Positions 18,045 to 27,606 are shown, counted from the first letter of the stretch. The stretch: DNA of 64,000 nt from Pseudomonadota bacterium (GCA_021325025.1 JAJPHZ010000016.1:372001-436000); one strand, 5' to 3'. Notes: a model not told the origin generated them from the sequence alone. Made by a program: numbers and translations.

Positions 18045-19227
18045 TAACTCACGAGCCCTTAGGGCGGCTGATTCTCAGCCCAAGCGTTTTAGGGTCGCGT
18101 GGCTCCGCGCTGCCCCTACGCCATTGATGAGGCCATTGTTAGAGGCCCTGGCTGCAGACGAGCGGCTCGAGTTTGAGGTTGTGCACTGCACGCGCAGCAT
18201 GCCAGGAAGGACTTGGCCGACACGCGAACCCCCGGGGAAATACCCCGTTAGGTGGCTGAGAGGAGTGAGGATCGGCCCATTTTGTTTTAATCCAGGCGTG
18301 TTGTTCGTCTGTCTGAGGAGAGAGTACGATCTATTCATTGTAAACAGCTATGAGCAACCGACGAGCCAGGCTGCGATGCTTTCCCTCAGCGTGGTCGGCC
18401 GTCGTTGGGCGATTGCTGGGGAACGTCCGGGCGTGAATAGGCATTCCATCGTACGGAACGTTTTGCGAGCCGTCGCACTGTGGATGCCGCGACACTACGC
18501 GTGTTGTGCGTTCGGAACGGGTTCGCTAGCAGCACACGCGTTTAGGGAAATATTTCAAGATGACCGTCCAGCATATTCGATCCCGTATTGCATCGAGTTG
18601 GAACCATTCTTAAAGCTGCCCTTACCAGATCCGAGCGGCCGGGAAGTGAACTTTCTATTTAGTGGTCAGTTGATTCCGCGAAAAGGCATTGACGTATTGT
18701 CTGAGGCGGCGGCAAAAGTTCTCGCCAGTCGAAAGCGTGCACGCCTGTGCATAGTCGGGGATGGTCCCGAGCGGTACAGAATAAACAGCCTTGCGTGCCT
18801 TTTCGGAGATAGGGTGCGGTTCCATGGTTACATCCCATTCGAGGAACGGATAAATGCCTACAGGGACGCCCATGTGTTGGTGTTTCCCTCGCGTTTTGAC
18901 GGCTGGGGTGCTGTTGTTCATGAGGCCATGGCACGTGGTATGCCAGTTATAACGTCGGCCGAGGTAGGCTCGGCGCATGATTTGGTTGAGAATGGACGAA
19001 GCGGCTTCATGTTGCAGCCTCCCGACGTCGACAAGTATGTTCGGGCGATGCTGTACTTCGTGGATCACCCGAATGAGATAGCAGCCTTCGGCTCAAGGGC
19101 CCGCGCTAAGGCAGGTGAGTACTCGCCCACGCGCGGGGTCGAGACGCTGGTCGCCGCGCTCGTAGATATATGCTCGGATCGCGACACTATCGACGCTGGT
19201 CAGGTGCGCGAAGCAGGGTTGCACTGA
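18028..19227 (+). CDS. GT4-family glycosyltransferase
   Basis: A 399-residue GT-B fold enzyme. The C-terminal Glycos_transf_1 domain (about 205-375) shows FLFSGQLIPRKGIDVL, LCIVGDGPERYR, VRFHGYIPFEERINAYRDAHVLVFPSRFDGWG and the E-x7-E signature around VVHEAMARGMPVITSAEVG. It transfers a sugar from a nucleotide donor to the growing lipid-linked repeat unit in the cytoplasm. The donor cannot be predicted. The TTG start overlaps the methyltransferase gene by 17 bases; no later in-frame start keeps the full N-terminal Rossmann domain. Confidence 0.82.
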   Translation: MKQRSSNSRALRAADSQPKRFRVAWLRAAPTPLMRPLLEALAADERLEFEVVHCTRSMPGRTWPTREPPGKYPVRWLRGVRIGPFCFNPGVLFVCLRREYDLFIVNSYEQPTSQAAMLSLSVVGRRWAIAGERPGVNRHSIVRNVLRAVALWMPRHYACCAFGTGSLAAHAFREIFQDDRPAYSIPYCIELEPFLKLPLPDPSGREVNFLFSGQLIPRKGIDVLSEAAAKVLASRKRARLCIVGDGPERYRINSLACLFGDRVRFHGYIPFEERINAYRDAHVLVFPSRFDGWGAVVHEAMARGMPVITSAEVGSAHDLVENGRSGFMLQPPDVDKYVRAMLYFVDHPNEIAAFGSRARAKAGEYSPTRGVETLVAALVDICSDRDTIDAGQVREAGLH

Positions 19228-19344
19228 GTCCTTTTCGTTCCCACGGGTTACGCGCGAAGACGGGTGCAGCATTAGGACGGACGATGTCGGGGTGCCGGTG
19301 GAAGAACACAGTAGCGTCGTCCCGGATCCTGGTTTCGTGCCGAA

Positions 19345-20325
19345 TTGCGAGGGGTGGCTCTTGAGATCGTGATCCGCGAAAGGACGAAGTTACTGTATAT
19401 TTCGGGCTACGGGCGCAGCGGGTCCACTATACTCGCGAACCTTCTAGGCGCTTACGATGGCTTCTGCTCTGCAGGGGAAATCCAGGCCGTGTGGGAGCGT
19501 CCGGGAATCACCGGAGATCTCCCGAAACTCGACGGGGGATGGCTATGTGGCTGTGGAGCGCAGATCACGCATTGCGACCTGTGGAGTTCGGTGCACAAGC
19601 AGGCGTTTGGCGGCTTCGGTAATGTTAGGTACGAAGTGTTTGAGCGCCTACGGAAGGGTTTAGATAATACGCGATACGCACCAATGATGGCATTACCCGC
19701 GTGGCGTCGCTCAGTAAAGAAGCGCTTGCAGAAGTACGCCGAGGCGGTTGCACCCCTGTATGACGCACTGCATGCGGTTACTGGATGTCGGGTGCTCATC
19801 GATGAATCCAAATTGCCACTCCTACCGTATACGCTGGCTTGGCTTGAAGGGTTTGAGCTGTACATTGTGCATCTGGTTAGAGATTCCCGGGCTTCAGCAT
19901 TCTCATGGAAGCGGCGTGTTGAGCGTCCTGACACCCTGCGGCGAGCCCATATCGCGCAGTTCGGGACAGGGCAGTCAGCGCTTAATTGGGCGGCGCGAAA
20001 TCTCGTGGCCGAGGTCGTTGGCGCGTCTTTTCCCCGACGCTATATGCGCATCACCTACGAGAAGTTTGTTGCGTGCCCGCGTGAGACCGTGATGAAGATC
20101 TTTGGTATGCTGGGCGAGGAGCCTTCGGGCGATCCGTTTTTGACGGATCATGAGGTGGTGCTAGGCGTGAACCATACGGTATGGGGTAATCCGAGCCGAC
20201 TTCGGATCGGGCCGACCAGGTTGGAGCCAGATGAGGAGTGGAAAAGCAAGATGTCTTGGACCGACAAATGGCTGGTAAGCTCGGTCACATGGCCCCTCCT
20301 TTTGCGTTATGGATATTCGGTGTGA
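19345..20325 (+). CDS. sulfotransferase-family protein
   Basis: A 326-residue protein with the PAPS-binding 5'-phosphosulfate loop YGRSGSTIL (about residues 22-30). A second conserved segment, VHLVRDSRASAFSWKR, supplies the 3'-phosphate-binding Arg/Ser. The region between contains an LDGGWLCGCGAQITHCDLW cysteine cluster seen in bacterial sulfotransferases acting on glycans. It probably adds sulfate to a polysaccharide hydroxyl using PAPS, or acts on a lipid-linked precursor. Starts at TTG 19345 or GTG 19354 are both possible. No PAPS-synthesis genes lie in the window. Confidence 0.75.
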   Translation: MRGVALEIVIRERTKLLYISGYGRSGSTILANLLGAYDGFCSAGEIQAVWERPGITGDLPKLDGGWLCGCGAQITHCDLWSSVHKQAFGGFGNVRYEVFERLRKGLDNTRYAPMMALPAWRRSVKKRLQKYAEAVAPLYDALHAVTGCRVLIDESKLPLLPYTLAWLEGFELYIVHLVRDSRASAFSWKRRVERPDTLRRAHIAQFGTGQSALNWAARNLVAEVVGASFPRRYMRITYEKFVACPRETVMKIFGMLGEEPSGDPFLTDHEVVLGVNHTVWGNPSRLRIGPTRLEPDEEWKSKMSWTDKWLVSSVTWPLLLRYGYSV

Positions 20326-20359
20326 ACTAGATTGGCGAAGCAGACGAGTCCGTAGGTAG

Positions 20360-21589
20360 TTGCCAAAGATTAAGACAGGCATGGCAATGCGGAGTGTCCG
20401 CCGAGAGCGCGAGAGCCTGAACATCGCGATTGTTACGCCGACAATTGCCAAGGAGGGGACGGGTCCGAGTATTTGTGTGTCCGCTTTATCTAAACAGCTG
20501 CTCGATGTGGGGCATAGCGTCACGGTTGTGACGGGAGATTACGGCGGTTCCCAAATCCCTCATGACCAGGTCCAGATTGACGCGAGGGCGACGGTAAAGA
20601 GTTTTCCCGCGAGTAGCGGTGTCGCGAGACGGTTATACCGGTCCTCTGCAATGCGACGTTGGATGGATCAGCAGGCGCACAGTTTTGATGTCGTCGATAT
20701 ACAGGGCATCTGGTCGTTTATCGCCGTAGACGCGGCGCGTGCCTGCATGCGGGCTCGAACGCCCTACGTCATCACAACACATGGTCAGATGGCGAGATGG
20801 GATTGGAAGAAACACTGGCTGCGGAAGCAGGCTTTTTACCACCTGTTTCTCAGGTGCCCGTGGCGCTTGGCTGCCGCTGTGCGCTTTCTCTCCGAAAGGG
20901 AGCGCAGCGTTTCGGTTGATAAGGCTTTACGGAACGGTGTCGTTGTCCCCAACTGGGTGGAAAGGGGCGCCGAGAGACCATCAGAAACGAAGGTCGCCCG
21001 AATGCGGGCGGACCTCGGTATACCTGCGGACAGTCGAGTATTGTTGTTTTTAGGTCGCATCACCGACCAGAAGGGCGTGGTCGAGATCATTCGTGCATTC
21101 AAAGAGCTTTGCCGACGGCGTTCGGATTGCGTGCTGCTGTTGGTCGGTCCCATGGATCCAGAGTACCGGACGGACCTCGAACAGGAGTTAGTTGACGCAA
21201 GGAATCAACGCAGAATTATTGTTTCCCAACCTATCTACGACGAACGGAAGTCCGCCCTCTTCTCGCTCGCTACACTTTTTATAACGCTGTCGAAGAACGA
21301 GGGCTTGCCGCTGGCCGTGCTTGAGGCGTTGGCGAATGGCGTCCCAGCTGTAGTGACCGATAAAGCTAACCTGCCTGAGATTGTGGAGTATGATGCAGGT
21401 GTGGTGGTGCCGCCGGATCCTGCGTGTGTCGGGGAACAGGTCGACAGACTTCTTAGCCAACCGACTAGGATTTGCTCTATGAGTCAGAGTGCGCGGCGGC
21501 TGATTGAGGAGCGGTTTTCAGTTGACGTTGTATTTCCACAACTTCTTTCAGTCTATCGCGAAGCGCTATCGGCACGGCTGGGTGTTTGA
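20360..21589 (+). CDS. GT4-family glycosyltransferase
   Basis: A 409-residue GT-B enzyme. The N-terminal domain has NIAIVTPTIAKEGTGPSICV followed by LSKQLLDVGHSVTVVTGDY. The C-terminal domain has VLLFLGRITDQKGVVEIIRAF, CVLLLVGPMDPEY, and the E-x7-E site in KNEGLPLAVLEALANGVPAVVTDKANLPEIV. It works with the other glycosyltransferases to build the repeat unit. TTG 20360 or ATG 20381/20387 may be the start; the conserved domain begins at about residue 22. It is the last gene of the lower-GC block. Confidence 0.83.
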   Translation: MPKIKTGMAMRSVRRERESLNIAIVTPTIAKEGTGPSICVSALSKQLLDVGHSVTVVTGDYGGSQIPHDQVQIDARATVKSFPASSGVARRLYRSSAMRRWMDQQAHSFDVVDIQGIWSFIAVDAARACMRARTPYVITTHGQMARWDWKKHWLRKQAFYHLFLRCPWRLAAAVRFLSERERSVSVDKALRNGVVVPNWVERGAERPSETKVARMRADLGIPADSRVLLFLGRITDQKGVVEIIRAFKELCRRRSDCVLLLVGPMDPEYRTDLEQELVDARNQRRIIVSQPIYDERKSALFSLATLFITLSKNEGLPLAVLEALANGVPAVVTDKANLPEIVEYDAGVVVPPDPACVGEQVDRLLSQPTRICSMSQSARRLIEERFSVDVVFPQLLSVYREALSARLGV

Positions 21590-21596
21590 AACGGGA

Positions 21597-22439
21597 ATGA
21601 GTAATGAAGCCTCGAGGGGCGCTCGCAGAAAGAAGAGCCTGGTCGCTCTGCACTGGAGCGGAAGGCCCTGTAATTCTTGGCTGGCGCCGGGCGCCGAACC
21701 TGGCAGCCCCGAGTATTTTGAGCGAACCGAAGCTGAGCGGCATCGGCTTGAGCCATTCGTTGCGCGCTTTGCACGCTACCAGGATTGGAAGGGCAAGTCC
21801 GTCCTTGAGGTCGGCTGTGGTATAGGTTTCGACCTTTGCCAGTTCGCGCGCAGCGGCGCACGGGCGGTAGGCGTGGACCTGACCGCCGCAGGCGCAGCTC
21901 TTTCCACCCAACGACTCCGCCATCATCACGCGCCCGGCCAGGCGCTGGTGGCAGACTGCGAACAGTTGCCGTTTGTGGACGCCACGTTTGACTTCGTCTA
22001 TTCGTGGGGCGTCATCCATCATACACCCGACACAGACAAGGCCGCGCGCGAAATCGTTAGAGTGGTCAAGCCCGGCGGCCAGGTCACGGTAATGATTTAC
22101 AACCGCCGCTCGCTCGTCGCTTTGCAGGCCTATCTGGTTTACGGTCTGCTCAAGGGTCGTCCGCTGCGCCGGATTGCGGAAATTATCGCCACGCATCTGG
22201 AGAGCCCCGGCACCAAGGCGTATACCGTAAGGGAAGCACGCGGACTGTTTCCGTCGCTGGAGGATGTCAGCATAACGTCGGTAGTCACTCCCTACGATCT
22301 GCGCATCGGGCGCAACCGATATTTGCCGCATTGGGTCGGATCGATTATGCCTCAGAGCCTGGGCTATTTCATGGTCATCCAGGGAAAGAAGCCGCGCTTA
22401 GAGCGGTCGTTGTCAGAATCGGTAATCGACGCAGCCTAG
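21597..22439 (+). CDS. class I SAM-dependent methyltransferase
   Basis: A 280-residue methyltransferase. Motif I is VLEVGCGIGFDLCQFA, motif II lies at AVGVDLT, the motif IV region at FDFVYSWGVIHHTPDTDKAAREIVRVVKPGGQV. It resembles the methyltransferases common in polysaccharide and glycolipid loci, often with a long C-terminal tail as here. The start is taken as ATG 21597, 7 bases after the previous stop; an upstream in-frame TTG at 21504 would overlap the glycosyltransferase. Codon use here returns to the GC-rich style of the flanks. Confidence 0.78.
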   Translation: MSNEASRGARRKKSLVALHWSGRPCNSWLAPGAEPGSPEYFERTEAERHRLEPFVARFARYQDWKGKSVLEVGCGIGFDLCQFARSGARAVGVDLTAAGAALSTQRLRHHHAPGQALVADCEQLPFVDATFDFVYSWGVIHHTPDTDKAAREIVRVVKPGGQVTVMIYNRRSLVALQAYLVYGLLKGRPLRRIAEIIATHLESPGTKAYTVREARGLFPSLEDVSITSVVTPYDLRIGRNRYLPHWVGSIMPQSLGYFMVIQGKKPRLERSLSESVIDAA

Positions 22440-22538
22440 CTAACCGGGTGTGGAAACGGATTGTCCGCAACTTGTTTCCCGTCACTTTACTTCTCTAGCG
22501 CACGAGAGAAGTAGAATAGCTCGGGCGTTGTTATCAGC

Positions 22539-23585
22539 GTGCCTAAGCAAGCGGCTAAGAGAAATGCGCAAGGCGCCTTTTCTGGGCCAGGATTAAGAGT
22601 GTCAGCGGTTTGTGAAAGCCCGTTCGCGCCGGCATTGCTGGTTTGCCCACGTTGCCACGCCCGACCCACTTCGGCCGCCGACGGGCTTCGATGCGGCAAA
22701 TGCGGCAAGGTTTACCCGATAGTCGACGGCATACCCGTTTTGCTCCTCGACGTTCAGGCGGCGGAGCACGACGAGTTGCACGAGCATCACCACACCCGTG
22801 CGGCGCGCAACCAGCAGCAGACCCAGTTTTTCGACCATCAGGTGGACGTTGAATTCGAGGTTACCCGTCCTCATGGCACCCCGGCGCTCTATCGTTGGTA
22901 CTACGAGGAAAAATTCCGTATCAGCATCGCGGGACTGGAGGCGATGCTCCCCGGTGCCACGGTCTTAACCGTGTGCGGTGGATCGGGGATGGATGCGGAA
23001 TTTTTGGCTTTGCGGGGTGCCCGGGTTATCGCTTCGGACCTTTCGCTGGGAGCGATGCGGCGTACCTGCGAACGCGCGCGCCGCTACAACCTGCCCATCG
23101 AACCGCTGGTCGCGGACGTGACCAAACTGCCATTCGCCGATCGGTCCATCGATTTAGTTTATGTGCACGACGGGCTTCATCACCTGGAAGATCCTTTTGA
23201 GGGCCTCCGGGAAATGACCCGCGTAGCGGGTCGGGCGGTTTCACTAACCGAGCCAGCCGACGCCTGGGCTACCAAAATTGCAGTCCATCTGGGGTTATCG
23301 ATGGAGTGGGAGGAAGCAGGCAACCGCGTTGCCAGGATGAAGGAAAAACCGATCGGCGATTTCCTCCGATCGCAGGGCTTTATCATCGGCAATTCATCCC
23401 GTTACGCGATGTATTACAAGCACCACCCGGGCCGCTTTATAGCATGGCTATCCAAGCCAGGCGTGCTGGAGGTGACCAGGAAAGCGGTGCGTTTGGGCAA
23501 TGCGTTGATCGGAAGATTCGGAAACCGCCTCGGTATGACGGCGGTCCGCGACGGCGCAACTGCTCCAAGGCTGTTCAGCGCGTGA
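22539..23585 (+). CDS. methyltransferase with N-terminal Trm112-like zinc ribbon
   Basis: A 348-residue protein. Residues about 34-70 contain LLVCPRCHARP...LRCGKCGKVYPIVDGIPVLL, a Trm112-type zinc ribbon with two Cys-x2-Cys pairs. A class I methyltransferase domain follows (TVLTVCGGSGMDAEFLALRG, VIASDLSLGAM, IDLVYVHDGLHHLEDPFEGL). The fused ribbon is often seen in bacterial methyltransferases that modify glycans or lipids. The start is GTG. About 120 bases without features separate it from the next gene. Confidence 0.78.
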   Translation: MPKQAAKRNAQGAFSGPGLRVSAVCESPFAPALLVCPRCHARPTSAADGLRCGKCGKVYPIVDGIPVLLLDVQAAEHDELHEHHHTRAARNQQQTQFFDHQVDVEFEVTRPHGTPALYRWYYEEKFRISIAGLEAMLPGATVLTVCGGSGMDAEFLALRGARVIASDLSLGAMRRTCERARRYNLPIEPLVADVTKLPFADRSIDLVYVHDGLHHLEDPFEGLREMTRVAGRAVSLTEPADAWATKIAVHLGLSMEWEEAGNRVARMKEKPIGDFLRSQGFIIGNSSRYAMYYKHHPGRFIAWLSKPGVLEVTRKAVRLGNALIGRFGNRLGMTAVRDGATAPRLFSA

Positions 23586-23708
23586 TCAAGTCTCATTGGG
23601 CCTCTGTCGTGTAGCGCGGGTTCGCCGGACACAAAAGGTCGGCGCTCAATTCCGGCGCATAGGCCCGGCAAATTACAAATCTCTTCTCACCGGTTTTCGA
23701 CTACGGCG

Positions 23709-24962
23709 ATGAAAATCCTCTTTCTCGGCATCAACTACTGGCCTGAGGAGACCGGCAACGCGACCTTCGTAGTCGGGCGTTGCGAATATCTGGCCGAGCG
23801 CGGCCATGAAGTCACGATATGTACTGGTTATCCATACTATCCGGAATGGCGGGTGCGGCCGGATTATCGCCGCAAGTGGTTCATGCACGAACGGCGCAAC
23901 CGTGTCGACATTCGCCGCGTTCCGCTTTACGTGCCGCGCCGCGTTACCTCGTTCAAGCGGATGATGCACGAGGCGTCGTTCATCGCCTCTTCTTTCGCGG
24001 CAGCGCTAGCCTGCCAACGCCCCGACCTGCTGTACGTGGTTTCGGCCCCGCTCGGACTGGCCGCTTCGGCCTTCTTTCTAAGCCGCGCATGGCAAATTCC
24101 CTATGCGTTCTATGTATCGGACATGCAGCCGGACGCGGCGGCTGAACTGGGGATGCTGCCCGGGTCGATTCTGAAGGTCCTTTATGGATTGGAGCGGTTT
24201 GCGTACCGTCACGCCGCGCTGGTTCCCACTCTAACGGAAGGGATGCGCCAGAGGATAATCTCTAAGGGCGTGCCGGCTGAGAAGGTGGTTGTCTTTTCGC
24301 ATTGCGCGGAACAGCGACTGTTCGAAGTGCCAGTCGGGCGCGGCGGCTTGAATTTCCGACGCGCGCATGGATTGGAGAACCACTTTATCGTCCTGCACGC
24401 CGGCAATATGGGCGTAAAGCAGGGGCTGGAGGTAGTTATTAATGCCGCCGCCCGTACAGTCCAGGATAGATCGATCGTTTACCTACTCGTTGGTGACGGC
24501 GTGACCAAACGGTCGCTCCAAGAAGGCCGCGCATCGTTAGGCTTGGAAAATGTTCAGTTTCTTCCCGTTCAACCCAGAGATGTGTTCTGGGATATGCTCG
24601 GAGCCGCGGATGCCTGCCTTATCACGGAGCGCGGATCGGTCAGCGATATTCTTTTTCCGGGCAAAACCGTCGATTTTCTCAGCGCAGGCCGGCCAGTCAT
24701 CGCATCGCTTTCGAGTGATACCGAGACCGCGCGCATCGTGAGTTCAGCCGGCGCTGGTTTGGTAGTTCCGCCCGGGGATGCGGAGGCGCTGGCGGCGGCA
24801 GTTATGCGCTTGTGCTCATCCCAATCTGAACGCGCAGTTATGGGTGAAAGGGGGCGCGCCTACGCGCGGGAGCATTGGGATCGCAGCCGGGTCCTTCCAT
24901 ATATGGAGGAAAAGCTGATCGGCCTGGTCGGGACCGGGAACGCGCAGAAGAAGGCCGGATGA
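23709..24962 (+). CDS. WcaI-like GT4 glycosyltransferase
   Basis: A 417-residue glycosyltransferase of the WcaI/colanic-acid type. The N-terminus MKILFLGINYWPEETGNA is characteristic, followed by LAERGHEVTICTGYPYYPEWR. The donor-binding half has FIVLHAGNMGVKQGLEVVINAA, VYLLVGDGVTKRSL, a CLITERGSVSDILFPGKTVDFLSAGRPVIA segment and a C-terminal helix. In colanic acid synthesis WcaI adds a fucose; the acceptor here may differ. Twenty-four bases separate it from the nucleotide-sugar dehydrogenase, on the same strand. Confidence 0.83.
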   Translation: MKILFLGINYWPEETGNATFVVGRCEYLAERGHEVTICTGYPYYPEWRVRPDYRRKWFMHERRNRVDIRRVPLYVPRRVTSFKRMMHEASFIASSFAAALACQRPDLLYVVSAPLGLAASAFFLSRAWQIPYAFYVSDMQPDAAAELGMLPGSILKVLYGLERFAYRHAALVPTLTEGMRQRIISKGVPAEKVVVFSHCAEQRLFEVPVGRGGLNFRRAHGLENHFIVLHAGNMGVKQGLEVVINAAARTVQDRSIVYLLVGDGVTKRSLQEGRASLGLENVQFLPVQPRDVFWDMLGAADACLITERGSVSDILFPGKTVDFLSAGRPVIASLSSDTETARIVSSAGAGLVVPPGDAEALAAAVMRLCSSQSERAVMGERGRAYAREHWDRSRVLPYMEEKLIGLVGTGNAQKKAG

Positions 24963-24986
24963 AATAGATACAGAAGAGGGCATCGT

Positions 24987-26360
24987 ATGATTGAGCGGGT
25001 TTCAGTAGTGGGACTGGGCAAACTCGGGGCGTGCATCGCAGCTTGCGCTGCAAGCAGGGGCATGGAAGTTGTCGGCGTCGACTCGAATAGGCGAAACGTC
25101 GGTCTCATCAACGACGGGCAGGCACCGGTCGTCGAACCGGGCCTGGTTGAGATGATCGCAGCCAATAGAGTGCGCCTGCGCGCGACCCAGGACTACAGCG
25201 ATGCCATCATGGGGTCGGATCTGACGCTGATCGTCGTGCCCACTCCGTCCGATCAGGACGGACGGTTTTCGCTTGCCTATGTGCTGGATGCCGCGAAATC
25301 GATTGGTGCCGCACTCGCAAGCAAATCCGACTACCATATCGTTAGCGTGACCAGCACTGTGCTGCCCGGATCGACGCAGGCAGCAATTGTCCCCACGCTC
25401 GAACGGGCGTCGGGCAAGAAATGCGGGGACGCGTTCGGGGTATGCTACAATCCCGAGTTCATTGCCCTCGGCGACGTGATTAGGGGGCTGTTGAAGCCCG
25501 ATTTTGTTCTGATCGGCGAGTCCGATACGCGATGCGGTGGGGCACTCGAGCGGTGGTATGAATCGTTTTGCGAAAACCAGCCGCCCGTGCATCGTATGAA
25601 CTTCGTCAACGCCGAACTTACAAAAATAGCGGTCAACACATTCGTTACCACTAAGATTACTTTCGCCAACATGCTGGCTGCGATCTGCGAAGAACTGCCT
25701 GGGGGCGACATTGACGTCGTAACGGCAGCGCTGGGGGCGGATGCTCGAATCGGCCGGCGCTACCTGACCGGCGCACTGGGATACGGCGGACCATGCTTTC
25801 CCCGTGACAACCAGGCGCTGGCCTATATAGCGCGCGCGCTCGGATGCCAGGCTGCACTGGCCGAGTCCACTGACCGCAGCAACCGCACGCTCTTGGACCG
25901 CCACGTGACTCGGATCAAAGCTGCGATTGCGCCGCAGATGACGGTTGGGGTGCTGGGTGTTGCTTACAAGCCGGACACCAACGTGGTCGAGGAGTCACAG
26001 GGCCTGGTGATTGCGCAGAGACTGGCGCAGGACGGGCGCCAGGTAGTGGTATTCGATCCGTACGCGAACGACAGTGCGCGTCGTATCCTCAACCATTCGG
26101 TGCAGTACGCGGCATCGCTCAATGAATGCGTGCGCCGCTGCGAGGCTCTAATCGTCGCCAATCCTTGCCGCGAGTTTCGCTCCCTCAAAGCCGCCGATAT
26201 CGCACGGCGTCGAAGGCCGCTGATTGTCTTCGACTTCTGGCGCATTCTGGAAGAAGGATTCAGACACTGCGAGTGGATCGACTACCATGCGGTCGGTTAC
26301 GGCGAAGCGGATTCGGCACGCAAAGCGCGGATTTCCTCCATCTGGAGCAGCGAGAAATAA
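24987..26360 (+). CDS. UDP-glucose/GDP-mannose dehydrogenase family enzyme
   Basis: A 457-residue NAD-dependent four-electron dehydrogenase that oxidises the C6 of a nucleotide sugar to a carboxylate, giving a uronic-acid donor. The N-terminal Rossmann motif is VVGLGKLGACIA. Catalytic residues are Lys213 and Asn217 in ELTKIAVNTF, and the nucleophile Cys270 in GYGGPCFPRDN. The C-terminal domain has GVLGVAYKPDTNVVEESQGL. The sequence does not distinguish UDP-glucose, UDP-GlcNAc/ManNAc or GDP-mannose as substrate; the next gene suggests GDP-sugar chemistry is available. Confidence 0.85.
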   Translation: MIERVSVVGLGKLGACIAACAASRGMEVVGVDSNRRNVGLINDGQAPVVEPGLVEMIAANRVRLRATQDYSDAIMGSDLTLIVVPTPSDQDGRFSLAYVLDAAKSIGAALASKSDYHIVSVTSTVLPGSTQAAIVPTLERASGKKCGDAFGVCYNPEFIALGDVIRGLLKPDFVLIGESDTRCGGALERWYESFCENQPPVHRMNFVNAELTKIAVNTFVTTKITFANMLAAICEELPGGDIDVVTAALGADARIGRRYLTGALGYGGPCFPRDNQALAYIARALGCQAALAESTDRSNRTLLDRHVTRIKAAIAPQMTVGVLGVAYKPDTNVVEESQGLVIAQRLAQDGRQVVVFDPYANDSARRILNHSVQYAASLNECVRRCEALIVANPCREFRSLKAADIARRRRPLIVFDFWRILEEGFRHCEWIDYHAVGYGEADSARKARISSIWSSEK

Positions 26361-26488
26361 AACTCGTCGGTGAGTTGCGCGGCCCGCGGCAAGCTTCAAT
26401 GCCGCCTCCCTTTCTAGCGCAGCACCACGTTCGATGACAGCTCAATCCATCCAGTGCAACGAAGGAAGCTCCTTTACTTTTCAAGTGA

Positions 26489-26521
26489 ACCGGCTTGCTG
26501 GCCAGGTTCGGCGAAGCCGGT
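26489..26521. promoter_or_regulatory. inverted repeat in the leader before the epimerase gene
   Basis: ACCGGCTT (26489-26496) and AAGCCGGT (26514-26521) form a perfect 8-base dyad around a 17-base loop that itself contains the palindrome CTGGCCAG. It lies in the 241-base gap before the epimerase gene and has no U tract. It could be a leader hairpin or an operator; nothing else is seen in the gap. Confidence 0.3.
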
Positions 26522-26601
26522 GCGGTCGGAACCTTCGCGGACTCTACTACTAACCGTTCATCTTGAAATCCAGAAGTTTCAGCAACGGAGGAACAGGAAC
26601 G

Positions 26602-27606
26602 ATGTCTCATTCGCACAGGGTGCTGGTAACGGGCGCCGGTGGTTTTATCGGCCATCATCTGGTCACCTATCTGAAGAAGCTCGGCTATTGGGTAAGGGGC
26701 GTGGACATGAAGAGGCCGGAATTCTGCCGCACCGACGCCGATGAGTTCATGGTTCTCGACCTGCGCCGCTGGGAGAACTGCGTGCGGGCGACTGGCGGCG
26801 TTGAGGAAGTGTATGCGCTGGCGGCCGACATGGGCGGGATGGGCTTCATCTCGGCCAATCACGCGCAAATCCTGCACAACAACGCGCTGATCAATCTGCA
26901 TACCATCGAGGCGGCGCGCCAAAACGGGGTCAAACGCTACCTGTATACGTCCTCGGCCTGCGTCTATCCGGAATACCGGCAGACGGAAACCAACGTCACG
27001 CCGCTGCGCGAAGAGGATGCCTATCCGGCGCAGCCCCAGGACGCCTACGGATGGGAGAAGCTGATGACCGAGCGGCTGTGTACACATTACCGCGAGGAAA
27101 ACGGCCTGGAGACGCGCATCGTACGCTTCCACAATATCTTCGGTCCGTTTGGTACCTGGACCGGCGGACGCGAAAAGGCGCCGGCCGCACTGTGCCGCAA
27201 GGTGGCGGTGGCCAAACTCAGCGGCAATCCGCGCGTGGAAATCTGGGGCGACGGCGAACAGACCCGCTCGTTCTGTTATATCGACGACTGCACCACCGGC
27301 ATCTACAAGCTGATGCGCTCGGATTACGCCGAGCCGCTTAATCTTGGCCAGGACCGGATGGTGACCATCAACGAACTGGCCGACATGATCGCGCAGCTCG
27401 CCGGGATCGAAATCGTCAAGGTCCACGTGCCGGGGCCGCAGGGCGTACGCGGCCGCAATTCCGACAACACCCGCCTGCGCCAAGTCTTGAACTGGGAGCC
27501 GGAAATCAGCCTGGAGGAAGGCCTGGCGCGGACCTACGCCTGGATCGAGCAGCAGGTCAGAGCCGGAATCGCAACCGCCGCGGAGGCTGGGACGCCGGCC
27601 AAGTAG
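26602..27606 (+). CDS. GDP-mannose 3,5-epimerase-like NAD-dependent epimerase
   Basis: A 334-residue extended short-chain dehydrogenase. The dinucleotide site is VTGAGGFIGHHL and the catalytic pair lies in YGWEKLM (Tyr-x3-Lys), with the preceding SSACVYPE strand. The motif ADMGGMGFI, the YTSSACVYPEY loop with its Cys, and RFHNIFGPFGTWTGGREKAPAA are diagnostic of GDP-mannose 3,5-epimerases, which make GDP-L-galactose or GDP-L-gulose. ATG 26602 has GGAGG about 10 bases upstream. It supplies an unusual L-sugar donor to the polysaccharide. A related UDP-sugar epimerase activity cannot be excluded. Confidence 0.8.
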   Translation: MSHSHRVLVTGAGGFIGHHLVTYLKKLGYWVRGVDMKRPEFCRTDADEFMVLDLRRWENCVRATGGVEEVYALAADMGGMGFISANHAQILHNNALINLHTIEAARQNGVKRYLYTSSACVYPEYRQTETNVTPLREEDAYPAQPQDAYGWEKLMTERLCTHYREENGLETRIVRFHNIFGPFGTWTGGREKAPAALCRKVAVAKLSGNPRVEIWGDGEQTRSFCYIDDCTTGIYKLMRSDYAEPLNLGQDRMVTINELADMIAQLAGIEIVKVHVPGPQGVRGRNSDNTRLRQVLNWEPEISLEEGLARTYAWIEQQVRAGIATAAEAGTPAK

